NCBI RefSeq assembly: GCF_021190955.1
Contig: NZ_JAIOAO010000005.1
Coordinates: forward strand, 124,001-188,000
DNA length: 64,000 bases
Reading direction: 5' to 3'
Source of the DNA: Parachryseolinea silvisoli
Lineage (GTDB): Bacteria > Bacteroidota > Bacteroidia > Cytophagales > Cyclobacteriaceae
Numbering within the stretch: the first letter of the stretch is position 1; every line of letters begins with the position of its first letter. Both the position numbers and the translations under genes were made by a program. Shown in pieces: positions 49,930 to 62,121 of this stretch. The notes beneath the pieces are model-generated. The model was not told the DNA's origin and searched no databases. It saw nothing but the letters and a program-made list of their open reading frames with translations.

Positions 49930-52473
49930 TCAGAAATCAAATTTAAAGCGTGCACGTATGCCCCATTGCGATACTTCGGGGTGATCCAGGTACGAAAGAC
50001 GCTTCACTACGTCAACCCGGATCAGCTTAAAAATGTTCGCGATACCGACGCTGGCTTCCATGTACGGCTCGGGCTGCAGAGAATACGTCGTCTCCACACC
50101 CTGGTCGTTTACCGGAAAGGCGAAAGCGTCCGCATTATGACGCGGGTCGTTCTCACGGCGAATGCTGCCGTACAGAACTTTAAAGGTCGCCACCTCGCGC
50201 CACTTCAGCTTTTTCAGCAGCGGGATCTTATTGAAGATAAACCCGTTGAAGTAGTGATCGAAGCTCAGGCTCACGTATTTGTCACTGACAAACTCCAGGA
50301 AGTTCATCAGGTTGTACGATTGTAATTGATACGAGTACGTTTGGTTGGCACGGTGGATGGCCAGCAGCGGGAACGGCACTTTGCCGAAGATATAGCCGCC
50401 TTCCAGCACCATGTCGGTATAGCCAAACTGCGACAGGTATACACGTTTGTATACGTTCAACGCCACGTTTTGATAGTTGTACTGGCTGTTGAATAAGTTC
50501 TTTATACCACCTACAAAACGGGCGGTCAGGATGGGGTAGCGGTTGGGGATCGGAATGCGATAGAGCTTGCCCTGGTAGAACTGTTCCCCGGGCGCCCAGC
50601 GAAATTCCAGGTTGATCTCGGACGTGATGACATTGGGCACGGGCTGCAATAGGTCTTCGGTGTTACGCTCATACCGCAAACCGCCGGCCGGGATCTGTTT
50701 CCAGTTCTTAAAGCCCACGCGGTATGAAATATGGTTATCAAACTCGTGCAGGTAGTCGACGACCCAGATGTCGTTGTACAGCCACTTGTCGTTTACACCA
50801 CGTTTGAATGAAAGGAGGAAGTTATCTTCCTGAATAAACTGCAGCTCCTGTCCGGGGATCTTCATGTCGTGCTGGTAGCTGACCCGGAGTGTTCGCACGG
50901 GGAACTGCCAAATGGACTTGCCCGTAAACGAATACGTGGCGCTGAGGAAGTACTTCCACTTTTCGTCTTTAAAACCATAGGCGCCATAGGTCTCAAAATA
51001 AAGGCGCTCGTTAAACTTGGGCGTAGTCCGCCCTCCTACCCGCAGGCGGAAACCTTCTACGGGGTTGAAGCTATAGAAAGTATTGACAGGACCGAGCTCC
51101 CACCAGCCAAAGCTTTTGTAGCCGGCGAGCAATAGCGTGGCGATGTCCATCGTACGACGGAACGACGGTACTTTTTGCAGGCTGTCGATGTTCTGGTATA
51201 CCTTCGACTCGGCGTGGCTGAGCGAGTCATGCCGGTTGGCGAGCCAATATTCATCGGTATGTTCTTCGGCTTCTTTCTCCTGCTGCTGTTTCTCCCCCTC
51301 GAAGAAGTCGGGCGGACGCGGCTGGTTGATGACGAAGTTTTTATAGGACACGACGCGTTCGCCGTATAGGCCGCCACGCCCCTGCGTGATACCAAAGTCG
51401 GCGCGCATGCGGCTCTTGACCACCTGGAACTTGCCGTCTTCCATTTGCTGAAATTCCTGGTTGATAAACAGCTCGCGGACCCAGTTGAGGTTGATGTTTT
51501 TGTTTACGGTCATGTCTACCCGTTGCACGGCGTAGTTGCTGTCGAGGGTAACATAAAGCCGGCCCTGAAACAGGAAGCCCCCTGCGTCGCGCGGTGCGAA
51601 CGACAGCTCAACGAGCTTGGGTGTGACGTCTTTGAGGGTGTCGGTGATGTAGAATTTATAGAATGTGGGCGCGCTGTTGGCAATGGGACTAAGGAACTGG
51701 TTTGTCAGCAGCGTAATGTTGTTCTCGTAAATGTCGATGTCGTTGTACAGGTAGTTGAGGTACGTGCTCATGCCCGCGTTATCGACATAGTCGTCGAAGC
51801 TTACTTTCTGGTGCGCTTTGACGACCGACTTGTTGTGTTCGGGTGAGCGTTGGTAGTATTTATCGATCAGGTTTTCCTGCAGGTAGATCGGCAATAAAGC
51901 TTTGCCTTTTATGGTGGTGGTGTCGACGTTTTCGAACATCCACTTATACTTGCGAAACAGTTTGCGTTCCTTGAATTTGTCAGACAGGTTGCTGAGCGAC
52001 ATCTGCAGTTTTTCGTACTGTTCGTACTCGACATTGTCGTAGTGCGTCATGCGGTTCTGCTCTTTGTGCTCGATCATTTCGCGTACGAGGTCTACCGCGG
52101 GATTGTTTTTATTGCGGTAGCGCTCCCGGCCCTGGGTGGTGACGGTCACTTCATCCAGCACCTGCGCGTCGGCGGTAAGTCGCACGTTTATGTCCTGGGT
52201 CTCCCCGACCTTTACCTTTCGGATAACGGTTTTATATCCCAGGAATGAAAAATGAAGCTCTTCGTTGGCGGTGTTTGTCGTAATGGTGTAACGCCCCTCG
52301 ATGTCGGTAGTGCTGCCAATGGTCGTTCCTTTAAAAACTATATTGACAAACGGCAAGGGCTCTTTTGTGTCGGCGTCGGTGACGACACCGCGCACAATGG
52401 TCTGCCCGGACGCCTGCCAGGCGCCAACCCATAACCCTATGAATACCCATATTCCGTAAACAGCCGCTCTCAC
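49930..52473 (-). CDS. DUF5686 outer-membrane protein with carboxypeptidase-like domain
   Basis: The 847-residue exported protein has a signal peptide, a CarboxypepD_reg-like domain (about 27-105, VRGVVTDADTKEPLPFVNIVFKG) and a long DUF5686 region. Residues 115-320 (AVDLVREMIEHKEQNR, YEQYEKLQMSLSNLSDKF) are periplasmic, followed by a C-terminal barrel ending RARFKFDF. There is no TonB plug. It is embedded in the sphingolipid operon with gaps of 8 and 3 bp, between the GtrA and the PI-phosphate synthase genes. DUF5686 proteins are usual in Bacteroidota but of unknown role. Here an involvement in outer-membrane placement of the lipid is plausible (inference). Confidence 0.88.
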   Translation of the reverse strand: MRAAVYGIWVFIGLWVGAWQASGQTIVRGVVTDADTKEPLPFVNIVFKGTTIGSTTDIEGRYTITTNTANEELHFSFLGYKTVIRKVKVGETQDINVRLTADAQVLDEVTVTTQGRERYRNKNNPAVDLVREMIEHKEQNRMTHYDNVEYEQYEKLQMSLSNLSDKFKERKLFRKYKWMFENVDTTTIKGKALLPIYLQENLIDKYYQRSPEHNKSVVKAHQKVSFDDYVDNAGMSTYLNYLYNDIDIYENNITLLTNQFLSPIANSAPTFYKFYITDTLKDVTPKLVELSFAPRDAGGFLFQGRLYVTLDSNYAVQRVDMTVNKNINLNWVRELFINQEFQQMEDGKFQVVKSRMRADFGITQGRGGLYGERVVSYKNFVINQPRPPDFFEGEKQQQEKEAEEHTDEYWLANRHDSLSHAESKVYQNIDSLQKVPSFRRTMDIATLLLAGYKSFGWWELGPVNTFYSFNPVEGFRLRVGGRTTPKFNERLYFETYGAYGFKDEKWKYFLSATYSFTGKSIWQFPVRTLRVSYQHDMKIPGQELQFIQEDNFLLSFKRGVNDKWLYNDIWVVDYLHEFDNHISYRVGFKNWKQIPAGGLRYERNTEDLLQPVPNVITSEINLEFRWAPGEQFYQGKLYRIPIPNRYPILTARFVGGIKNLFNSQYNYQNVALNVYKRVYLSQFGYTDMVLEGGYIFGKVPFPLLAIHRANQTYSYQLQSYNLMNFLEFVSDKYVSLSFDHYFNGFIFNKIPLLKKLKWREVATFKVLYGSIRRENDPRHNADAFAFPVNDQGVETTYSLQPEPYMEASVGIANIFKLIRVDVVKRLSYLDHPEVSQWGIRARFKFDF

Positions 52474-52481
52474 GCAAACAT

Positions 52482-52853
52482 CTATTTAAATACAAATCTT
52501 TTCTGCAGCACGTAGTTATAGCTGACACTCAACACGATCGCTACCCCCATCTTGGCCACAACATAATTCATCTCCACATAGTGCGTTACACCCAATAGCA
52601 ACGCAAAACTAAGTCCGATATAGCCCAGCCACACGACACCATAGCGCCACAGCTGGTCGCCATGCGGCACGTGCGTGGCGGCAAAGACCCAGTGGCGGCT
52701 CACCGTAAAATGCACAACTGCGCCCACGACGTTGCCCGACACGCTGCCGAAGCCGTACCACGCGCCAAACACCTGCACGAGCAGAATGGTGGCGCCGAAG
52801 TCGGCACAGGTGGCGATGAGCGAAGCAGCTTGTGACTTGACGAAGGTGAACAT
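52482..52853 (-). CDS. GtrA-family small membrane protein
   Basis: The protein has 123 residues from the ATG at 52853 (MFTFVKSQAASLIATCADFGATILLV); the longer frame to 53066 overlaps the PgpA gene. It has four hydrophobic helices with the GtrA pattern: FG...SVSGNVVGAVVHFTVSRHWVF in the middle and SYNYVLQKRFVFK at the end. GtrA proteins are thought to flip polyprenyl-linked sugars or bring lipid-linked substrates across the inner membrane. Here it is part of the inositol/sphingolipid operon and could flip an inositol-lipid intermediate (inference). Confidence 0.88.
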   Translation of the reverse strand: MFTFVKSQAASLIATCADFGATILLVQVFGAWYGFGSVSGNVVGAVVHFTVSRHWVFAATHVPHGDQLWRYGVVWLGYIGLSFALLLGVTHYVEMNYVVAKMGVAIVLSVSYNYVLQKRFVFK

Positions 52854-52858
52854 AGTCG

Positions 52859-53305
52859 TCAGAGGGGAAAAAGCTGTACAGCAACCTGCAGTATAACGTT
52901 GGCATACAGACCGGCGAGCAAGTCGTCGGCCATTACTCCCCAGCCCCCCGGAATGCCCTCCGCCCGACGTATGTAGAGCGGCTTGGCAATGTCGAAGAAC
53001 CGAAACAATACAAACCCCGCAAACACCGTTGCCCAGGTGACCGGCAGGAACAATAAACTGATGCACATGCCGGCAATCTCGTCTATCACAACCCGCGGAC
53101 TATCTTCTCCCCACAGGGGCTCGACCCGGTCGGCAGCCCACACGCCCAGGTCCGTAATAATGACCGTGACCAGCACGGCCACAAGGGGATCTACGCCGCC
53201 GGAAAATGCCAGGTACCAGCCCAGGCAGCAGGCAGCGGCGGCCACTGTGCCGCCGCCCCTGCCGATATAGCCTATGCTGAGTCCTGTAGCAATGATCCGA
53301 TGCAT
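52859..53305 (-). CDS. PgpA-type phosphatase, likely phosphatidylinositol-phosphate phosphatase
   Basis: The 148-residue membrane protein has the PgpA signatures: GYIGRGGGTVAAAACCL near the N-terminus, VVIDEIAGM in the middle (acidic active site), FRFFDIAKP and GGWGVMADDLLAGLYANV at the end. PgpA dephosphorylates phosphatidylglycerol phosphate. Within clusters containing inositol-phosphate synthase and IPC synthase the homologue dephosphorylates phosphatidylinositol phosphate. Four bp after the inositol-phosphate synthase gene, this one most likely has the second role. The function is assigned by context; sequence alone does not separate the two. Confidence 0.88.
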   Translation of the reverse strand: MHRIIATGLSIGYIGRGGGTVAAAACCLGWYLAFSGGVDPLVAVLVTVIITDLGVWAADRVEPLWGEDSPRVVIDEIAGMCISLLFLPVTWATVFAGFVLFRFFDIAKPLYIRRAEGIPGGWGVMADDLLAGLYANVILQVAVQLFPL

Positions 53306-53309
53306 GGTG

Positions 53310-54635
53310 TTACAGTACCTCCACCAGATCCTGGTAGTAATCCAGGCCCAGGTGTGTGATCAGGTCTTCGCCCATCATGTGACGCAGTGTGTTCTGCAAC
53401 TTGATGAGCTGTTTGAAGATATCATGCTCCGGACGCAGGCCGGGCGCTGTCTGCGGTGATTTGAAGTAGAACGACAGCCACTCCTGAATACCGCTCATGT
53501 TTGCGCGCTTCGCGAGGTCCATGAACAGCGCCAGGTCGAGTACGATCGGCGCAGCGAGGATGGAGTCGCGGCACAGGAAGTTGATCTTGATCTGCATCGG
53601 GTAGCCCAGCCAACCGAAGATGTCGATGTTATCCCAGCTCTCTTTGTTATCGCCGTGCGGCGGGTAGTAGTTGATCCGAATCTTATGGTATAGATCGCCG
53701 TAGAGCTCAGGATTCTTTTCCGGTTGCAGAATATCTTCCAGTACACCCAGCTTGGATACTTCTTTGGTTTTGAAGTTCTCCGGATCATCGAGTACCCAAC
53801 CATCGCGGTTACCCAGGATATTGGTCGAGAACCATCCGCGGATGCCCAGGGAGCGTGCGTGCAGACCGGGTGCCAGGATCGTCTTCATGAGTGTCTGGCC
53901 GGTCTTGAAGTCTTTGCCGCCGATCGGTACGCCGTTCTCACGGGCCAGCTCTACGATTGCCGGGATGTCGCATGTCAGGTTCGGTGCGCCGTTGGCGTAC
54001 GGGACACCTTTCTTGATCGCTGCATAGGCGTAGATCATGCTGGGCGAAATCATCGGGTCGTTGTTACGCAGACCATCTTCGAAGGCATAGATGTTTTTGT
54101 GAACGTCTGTCTCTTCGATATACTTCTCGGTCGAACCGCACCACACCATGACCAGGCGCTCGCAGTCGTTCGCTGCTTTGAAGTTGTCGATGTCTTCCAT
54201 GACGGCCAGGGCCAGGTCGTATTTCGTGGCAGCCTGTTTTACGTTGGTGCCGTCGAGGTTTTTGATATAGCTCTTGTCGAACACAGCCTTCATGGGCTTG
54301 ATCTTCTCCAGCTCGGCGCGGATGGGCTCAAGCAGCGACGTTTCCAGCACTTTGGCATGGAGAGCCGCCTGATACACGTTGTCTTCGTATACATCCCAAC
54401 CGCCAAATACGATATCTTCCAGTGTCGCCAGGGGCACGAAATCTTTAACCTTCGGGAAACGATTTTCGGTGCGTTTACCCAGGCGTATATTACCCGTCTG
54501 TGTAAGCGAACCTACCGGCTGTGCCAACCCTTTCTTCACTGCTTCCACACCCGCAATCATGGTCGTCGCCACAGCACCTAACCCGGGGATGAGGATCCCC
54601 AGCTTGCCATTGGCTCTTTCAATTTGTTCTTTCAT
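53310..54635 (-). CDS. Inositol-3-phosphate synthase (MIPS)
   Basis: The 441-residue protein converts glucose-6-phosphate to inositol-3-phosphate using NAD. The NAD-binding GILIPGLGAVATTMIAGVEA lies at the N-terminus. The MIPS core appears in GGWDVYEDNVYQAA, NGAPNLTCDIPAIVELARENGVPIGGKDFKTGQTLMKT, STNILGNRDGWVLDDPENFKTKEVSK and the SWDNIDIFGWLGYPMQIKINFLCRDSILAAPIVLDL loop. It supplies the inositol head group for the phosphatidylinositol and inositol-phosphoceramide route encoded downstream. A gap of 35 bp separates it from the ceramide-reductase gene; no terminator is visible there. Confidence 0.95.
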   Translation of the reverse strand: MKEQIERANGKLGILIPGLGAVATTMIAGVEAVKKGLAQPVGSLTQTGNIRLGKRTENRFPKVKDFVPLATLEDIVFGGWDVYEDNVYQAALHAKVLETSLLEPIRAELEKIKPMKAVFDKSYIKNLDGTNVKQAATKYDLALAVMEDIDNFKAANDCERLVMVWCGSTEKYIEETDVHKNIYAFEDGLRNNDPMISPSMIYAYAAIKKGVPYANGAPNLTCDIPAIVELARENGVPIGGKDFKTGQTLMKTILAPGLHARSLGIRGWFSTNILGNRDGWVLDDPENFKTKEVSKLGVLEDILQPEKNPELYGDLYHKIRINYYPPHGDNKESWDNIDIFGWLGYPMQIKINFLCRDSILAAPIVLDLALFMDLAKRANMSGIQEWLSFYFKSPQTAPGLRPEHDIFKQLIKLQNTLRHMMGEDLITHLGLDYYQDLVEVL

Positions 54636-54670
54636 AAAAGGTTATAATTATATATGTACAGGTTCATTTT

Positions 54671-55650
54671 TTATAGCCACCGGTTGTCCTTGTACCATTG
54701 TATGGTTTCGGCCAGGCCAGTCTCCAAAGTATATTTCGGTGTAAAGCCCAGCTCGCGCTGCAGCCGCGCAACATTGCAGGTCCAGTTGGCAGCGGTCAGT
54801 TCGGCGAGCTTGGCACGGTTGAGTGCCGGCGCCTGCCCCCGGATGTTGCCCAGGGTTTCCTGGACAAATGCCAGTCCTTTAACCACGCCTAACGGCAGGT
54901 GTACACGTACGGTTTTTCGGTTTAGGATACGCTTGGTTATATCGGCCAGCGCATAGCGGCCGTACCCGCTGCCGTCGGCCACCAGGTAAGTACCCGTGAC
55001 ACCGTCGGCCAGTGCGGCAATCGTGGCTGCCGCCAGGTCCTTGACGTATATAAAGCTCAGTTGCTGGTCCATGCGACCGATGTATGGCTCCAGGCCCTGG
55101 GCAAAGGTCTTCAACAAAATAAAGATGTCGCGGTCGCGCGGCCCGTATACTGCGGTAGGTCGTAACATGACCGTTGGCAGTCCGGGGATCGCCCGCAGAT
55201 AGTGCTCGGCCAGCAATTTACTTTTGCCATAGGGCGAAATCGGGCGCGCGGCATCGTCTTCGCGGATGGCCTCGGCGGTGGCACTGGGCCCTTGCGCCGC
55301 CAGGCTGCTGAGGAAGACAAACTTCTTAACGGGCAGTTGGGCCAGGACAATCGCCTCAGCGATGTTACGCGTCACGTCTGCATTCGCAGCGTTATACGCG
55401 GGTTCGTCCTTGGCTTTTACCGTGCCCGCGGCGTGAATCACGTATTGGTACTGCCCTGCTTCCAGTGCCGTGCGCAGCGACGCGACGCTGGTAAAATCGG
55501 GGGTTATGAACTTTACCGGCAACGCACGCAAGTGGTCGATCTTGCTGGAGGACCGCACGGCGGCGGTTACTTCCAGGCCTTTCGCCAGTGCAGCCTCGAT
55601 GAGGTGAAACCCTACAAAGCCGCTCGCCCCCGTGATCAGTATTCGTTCTT

Positions 55651-55654
<4 letters not shown>
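54671..55654 (-). CDS. NAD-dependent epimerase-type ceramide/ketosphinganine reductase (CerR-like)
   Basis: The 327-residue extended short-chain dehydrogenase has GASGFVGFH (nucleotide-binding TGxxGxxG) at the N-terminus, the catalytic YGKSK (YxxxK) near residue 148 and LRPTAVYGPRDRD. In bacterial sphingolipid loci this family reduces the 3-keto group of the ceramide or sphinganine precursor; the Caulobacter enzyme is CerR. Assignment rests on family and on the ATGA overlap with the ceramide synthase-like gene. Sequence alone would also allow a sugar epimerase. Confidence 0.8.
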
Positions 55655-58720
<3,066 letters not shown>

Positions 58721-59173
58721 ATGAGTGTTATCACTGATGTAGAAAGTTGGGGTAACAATCACCGCCCTGGCTTTCTGGATGTGTTTCGCATCCTACTGGG
58801 ACTATTTTTGACCTATAAGGGTCTCTATTTTATTACGCACATGCAAGAGCTCCAGCTCACTGCGGCCGGTATCAATGTCTATTTCGCTGGTATGGCCGTA
58901 GCGCACTACGTTGCCTTTGCTCACATCCTGGGAGGGCCGCTGATCGCTTTCGGTTTGTTTACGCGTATCGTCAGCGTTATTCAAATGCCCATACTGCTGG
59001 GAGCCGTATTCCTTGTTAACTATCCGAAAGGCTTCCTGTCCGTGGCACAACACATGGAGCTCTGGGCTTCCCTCGTCGTATTGGTTGGCTTGGTTGTGTT
59101 TATGGTATTTGGTGCAGGGCGTTATTCGATCGATGCCAAACGTAGAAAAGAAATGATGGCAGCAAATCCTTAA
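58721..59173 (+). CDS. DoxX-family membrane protein
   Basis: The protein has 150 residues from the ATG at 58721 (MSVITDVESWGNNHRPGFLDVFRILLG). It has four membrane helices and the DoxX pattern: RILLGLFLTYKGLYFITHM, AHYVAFAHILGGPLIAFGLFTRI and the loop before VNYPKGFLSVAQHMELWASLVVLVGLVVFMVFGAGRYSID. Family members are linked to thiol and redox stress; the role here is unknown. A promoter element lies about 22 bp upstream, and a perfect terminator follows at 59215, so it is monocistronic. Confidence 0.87.
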   Translation: MSVITDVESWGNNHRPGFLDVFRILLGLFLTYKGLYFITHMQELQLTAAGINVYFAGMAVAHYVAFAHILGGPLIAFGLFTRIVSVIQMPILLGAVFLVNYPKGFLSVAQHMELWASLVVLVGLVVFMVFGAGRYSIDAKRRKEMMAANP

Positions 59174-59214
59174 ATCTACCGGTATTTTTTTCTTTCTACC
59201 TCCACCTGAACCTG

Positions 59215-59245
59215 GGGCATTCGTTACAACGAATGCCCTTTTTTT
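59215..59245 (+). terminator. Rho-independent terminator after the DoxX gene
   Basis: GGGCATTCGT and ACGAATGCCC form a perfect 10-bp stem with a TACA loop, followed by seven T. Confidence 0.92.
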
Positions 59246-59297
59246 ATATCCGTATCCCCGCAGGATTGTGTACTTTGGTGATCGATTCCTTTAGCGC

Positions 59298-60845
59298 ATG
59301 ACCTATATCCTTGGCATTGACATCGGCACCGGCAGCACCAAGGCCGTGGCCATCGACCCCGCCGGCAGCGTACTGCACGCCGAGCAGGTGGCCTACCCCA
59401 CGCATCATCCACAACCCGACGCCAGCGAGCAAGATCCCGAAGTCATCTGGCAGGCCTGTGTGCAAAGCATTCGGCAAACCCTCGCGCATCTGAAGCAAGC
59501 CCCGGCAGGCCTGAGCTTCAGCAGCGCCATGCACAGTGTGCTGCCTGTAAATGCCGAAGGCAAACCCCTGCGGCCGCTCATGACCTGGGCCGACAACCGC
59601 AGTGCCGCCATCGCCACAAGCATACACCACAGCGCTGCCGCACAAGATTTATACCGCCACACGGGCACGCCAATACATGCCATGTCGCCCCTGGCCAAGA
59701 TCGCCTGGCTGCAAGCAAACGAGCCCGCCGTCTTTGCACAGGCGGCCCGCTTTATTTCTATAAAAGAATATATTTGGTTTAACCTCTTTGGTGTATGGGA
59801 AATCGACTATTCCCTGGCCTCGGCGTGTGGCCTGTTCGACATACTGGCACACACGTGGTACACGCCGGCCCTCGCATTGGCCGGTATCACCGCTGACCGG
59901 CTGTCGGTGCCCGTATCAACGCAACATATACGCACCGGACTACTACCGGCAACTGCCAGGCTCACGGGCCTGCCCGCCACAACACCCTGTTGTATCGGCG
60001 CCAGCGACGGCTGTTCGGCCAACCTCGGTAGCTCGGCCATTACCCCCGGTGTTGCTGCGCTGACGATCGGCACCAGCGGCGCGATTCGCGTAGCCAGCAG
60101 CCAGCCGGTGTACAACTTTGAGGCGATGACGTTTAACTACATCCTCACCAGTGATATCTTCATTTCCGGCGGGCCGGTTAACAACGGGGGCGCGGCATTG
60201 AAGTGGTATGCGCAAGAGCTGTTAAAGATCGATTTGTCGTCGCCTGAACGTTATGCGGCGTTGCTCGCCGAGATCGGGCGCATTCCCGCGGGAGCCGATG
60301 GCCTGGTGTTCCTCCCCTACTTAGCCGGCGAGCGGGCACCCCTGTGGAACAGCGATGCCTGCGGTGTTTTCTTCGGGTTGACCGGCCGGCATACGCAGGC
60401 GCACTTTACCCGTGCCGTGCTGGAAGGTATCTCGATGGCACTATACCACATTGCCACCAAACTGGAAGAATCGGGATTATCGATTGGGCAAGTCAATGTA
60501 AGCGGCGGCTTTGTGCGGTCGGAGGAATGGGTGCAGCTCATGGCCGATATCTTCGGTAAACCCATCGGTCTGGTGAATGTAGAAGATGCATCCGCCATCG
60601 GCGCGGGCTACCTGGCATTACACGCACTCGGCATGATCCCGGCACTCGATGCCCTACACCCGAAAACACTACGCACCTATTTACCACGCCCCGAGTACCA
60701 CGCCGTATACCGCGACCGCGCCTTTCCGCTTTTCCGCAGCCTGACCCGGAATCTCACACTCGACATGGCGGTGCACGCCGAGGTCCTGGCACCGGTACCC
60801 ACTAAGCCTGTGGTGGATAGCCGGCCCGGAGCGTCAGCACCGTAA
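59298..60845 (+). CDS. FGGY-family carbohydrate kinase, gluconokinase-like
   Basis: The 515-residue sugar kinase has GIDIGTGSTKAVAID (first phosphate-binding loop), AMHSVLPVN, MTWADNRS, GTPIHAMSPLAKIAWL, GASDGCSANLGSSA and GVAALTIGTSGAIRV (second nucleotide loop), and FLPYLAGERAPLWNSDA. It ends VSGGFVRSEEWVQLMADIFGKP. The HAMSPLAKIxW and LPYLxGERAPxW wording is that of gluconokinase-type FGGY members; xylulokinase activity is the alternative. It phosphorylates gluconate or a related sugar in the cytoplasm. The last 44 bp overlap the convergent metallophosphoesterase gene. Confidence 0.88.
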   Translation: MTYILGIDIGTGSTKAVAIDPAGSVLHAEQVAYPTHHPQPDASEQDPEVIWQACVQSIRQTLAHLKQAPAGLSFSSAMHSVLPVNAEGKPLRPLMTWADNRSAAIATSIHHSAAAQDLYRHTGTPIHAMSPLAKIAWLQANEPAVFAQAARFISIKEYIWFNLFGVWEIDYSLASACGLFDILAHTWYTPALALAGITADRLSVPVSTQHIRTGLLPATARLTGLPATTPCCIGASDGCSANLGSSAITPGVAALTIGTSGAIRVASSQPVYNFEAMTFNYILTSDIFISGGPVNNGGAALKWYAQELLKIDLSSPERYAALLAEIGRIPAGADGLVFLPYLAGERAPLWNSDACGVFFGLTGRHTQAHFTRAVLEGISMALYHIATKLEESGLSIGQVNVSGGFVRSEEWVQLMADIFGKPIGLVNVEDASAIGAGYLALHALGMIPALDALHPKTLRTYLPRPEYHAVYRDRAFPLFRSLTRNLTLDMAVHAEVLAPVPTKPVVDSRPGASAP

Positions 60846-62076
60846 GCTCGGGTGCCATGCCGAGCCGGCCCGGGTAGCCGATGCAACCAAAGCCGCGGTT
60901 AACGTAGATGTGTTGCTGCCCCTCCTGGTATAGGTCCGCCCACTGGCGATAGTGATACTGTGCGGGACTCCACCGGAAGCCGCCCACTTCCACGCCGCAC
61001 TGGTATCCGTGCGTATGCCCCGAGAACGTTATGTCGATCATGGGATATTGCTTCCGCACAACGGTATCCCAATACGTGGGGTCGTGGGACAGTAATAAAC
61101 GTAGATCTGTGTCCCCCGCACCCTGTAAGGCCTTGGCAACATCGCCGTATTTTTGTCTGCGGCGCAGGCTCCAATTCTCAGTGCCCAGAATGGCCAGTGG
61201 TTCGGTGCCCACCTGTATCATTTGATTTTCATTTAGCAGCAGGCGGTAGCCCATTTCGCGATGGGCTGCTTGCAGTAACTGAAAATTCTCTTGCTTGGCT
61301 TCGTCACTGGGCCACCAAACGTAATCACCATAGTCATGATTACCGGTAATGGAAAATACACCCAACGGCGCCCGTAGCCGACCAAAGAGCGATATATAGG
61401 GCTGTATTTCACGCGAATAGTAGTTCACCAGGTCACCGGTAAAAAAGATCAGGTCGGGCTTCTCTGCCATGAGCAGGTCAACGCCACCTTGCACAGCCGT
61501 GCGATGGAAGAGCGTGCCCGCATGGATGTCTGAGATCTGGCCGATGCGCAGGCCGTCAAAGGCTTTGGGTAGATTAGGCAGATATATATTTCGCCGTACG
61601 ATGCGGTAGTCGTGCGCCCCGGAGATAATGCCCATGGTCAGCGCCGTGAGTGGTACGGACGCCGCGATGATGGCCGTCTTATTCAGAAACTCGGAACGCG
61701 GCATTGGTACGCCGGATGACGCAACACGGGCAGGCAGTAGTTTTTTACGGATGCGGAGTACAAACCGACGTACATCGTCGAGGAGTAACACGCCTAACGC
61801 CGTAATCTTTGACAGATATACCGTGGCAAAGATGCCGACCAGCCACTCGCGGGTAATGGAGTAGAAGTTCAGGGGATCGGCTACATAGTACCAGGCAGCG
61901 GCGGCAATGGCAGCCGCCATGATGGTCCAGTGTACCGTGTGGCCCGTGATTCGTACTGGGCGCGATGTGTGTTGCAGTACACCCCGCAAGGCACCGAAAA
62001 TGTATACATCGACGGCGACGATTATGAGGGCCGCGATCAGCGCCGTATCTAACCTGAAAAGTGCCAGTCCATCCAT
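60802..62076 (-). CDS. Membrane metallophosphoesterase, copy A
   Basis: The 424-residue protein has about four N-terminal helices (about 10-35, 45-65, 80-100 and a helix near 150-170 after SEFLNKTAIIAASVPLTAL). A metallophosphoesterase domain with GQISDIHAG, FFTGDLVN, GNHDYGDY, LLLSHDPTYWD and SGHTHGYQ faces the periplasm if the last helix exits outward. The motif set is that of YkuE/YaeI-type enzymes that act on phospholipid or lipid-A-like phosphate esters. The substrate is not known. It is a tandem paralogue of the gene at 62122. The 3' end overlaps the FGGY kinase gene by 44 bp. Confidence 0.88.
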   Translation of the reverse strand: MDGLALFRLDTALIAALIIVAVDVYIFGALRGVLQHTSRPVRITGHTVHWTIMAAAIAAAAWYYVADPLNFYSITREWLVGIFATVYLSKITALGVLLLDDVRRFVLRIRKKLLPARVASSGVPMPRSEFLNKTAIIAASVPLTALTMGIISGAHDYRIVRRNIYLPNLPKAFDGLRIGQISDIHAGTLFHRTAVQGGVDLLMAEKPDLIFFTGDLVNYYSREIQPYISLFGRLRAPLGVFSITGNHDYGDYVWWPSDEAKQENFQLLQAAHREMGYRLLLNENQMIQVGTEPLAILGTENWSLRRRQKYGDVAKALQGAGDTDLRLLLSHDPTYWDTVVRKQYPMIDITFSGHTHGYQCGVEVGGFRWSPAQYHYRQWADLYQEGQQHIYVNRGFGCIGYPGRLGMAPELTVLTLRAGYPPQA

Positions 62077-62121
62077 CGCTTACAAATCCATGTACGCGGG
62101 GAAGGTACTACTTTCTTTGGT

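Noticed and set aside
53724-54581. 285-residue plus-strand frame antisense to inositol-phosphate synthase
   Set aside because: Shadow of a highly conserved gene on the minus strand; no recognisable domain.
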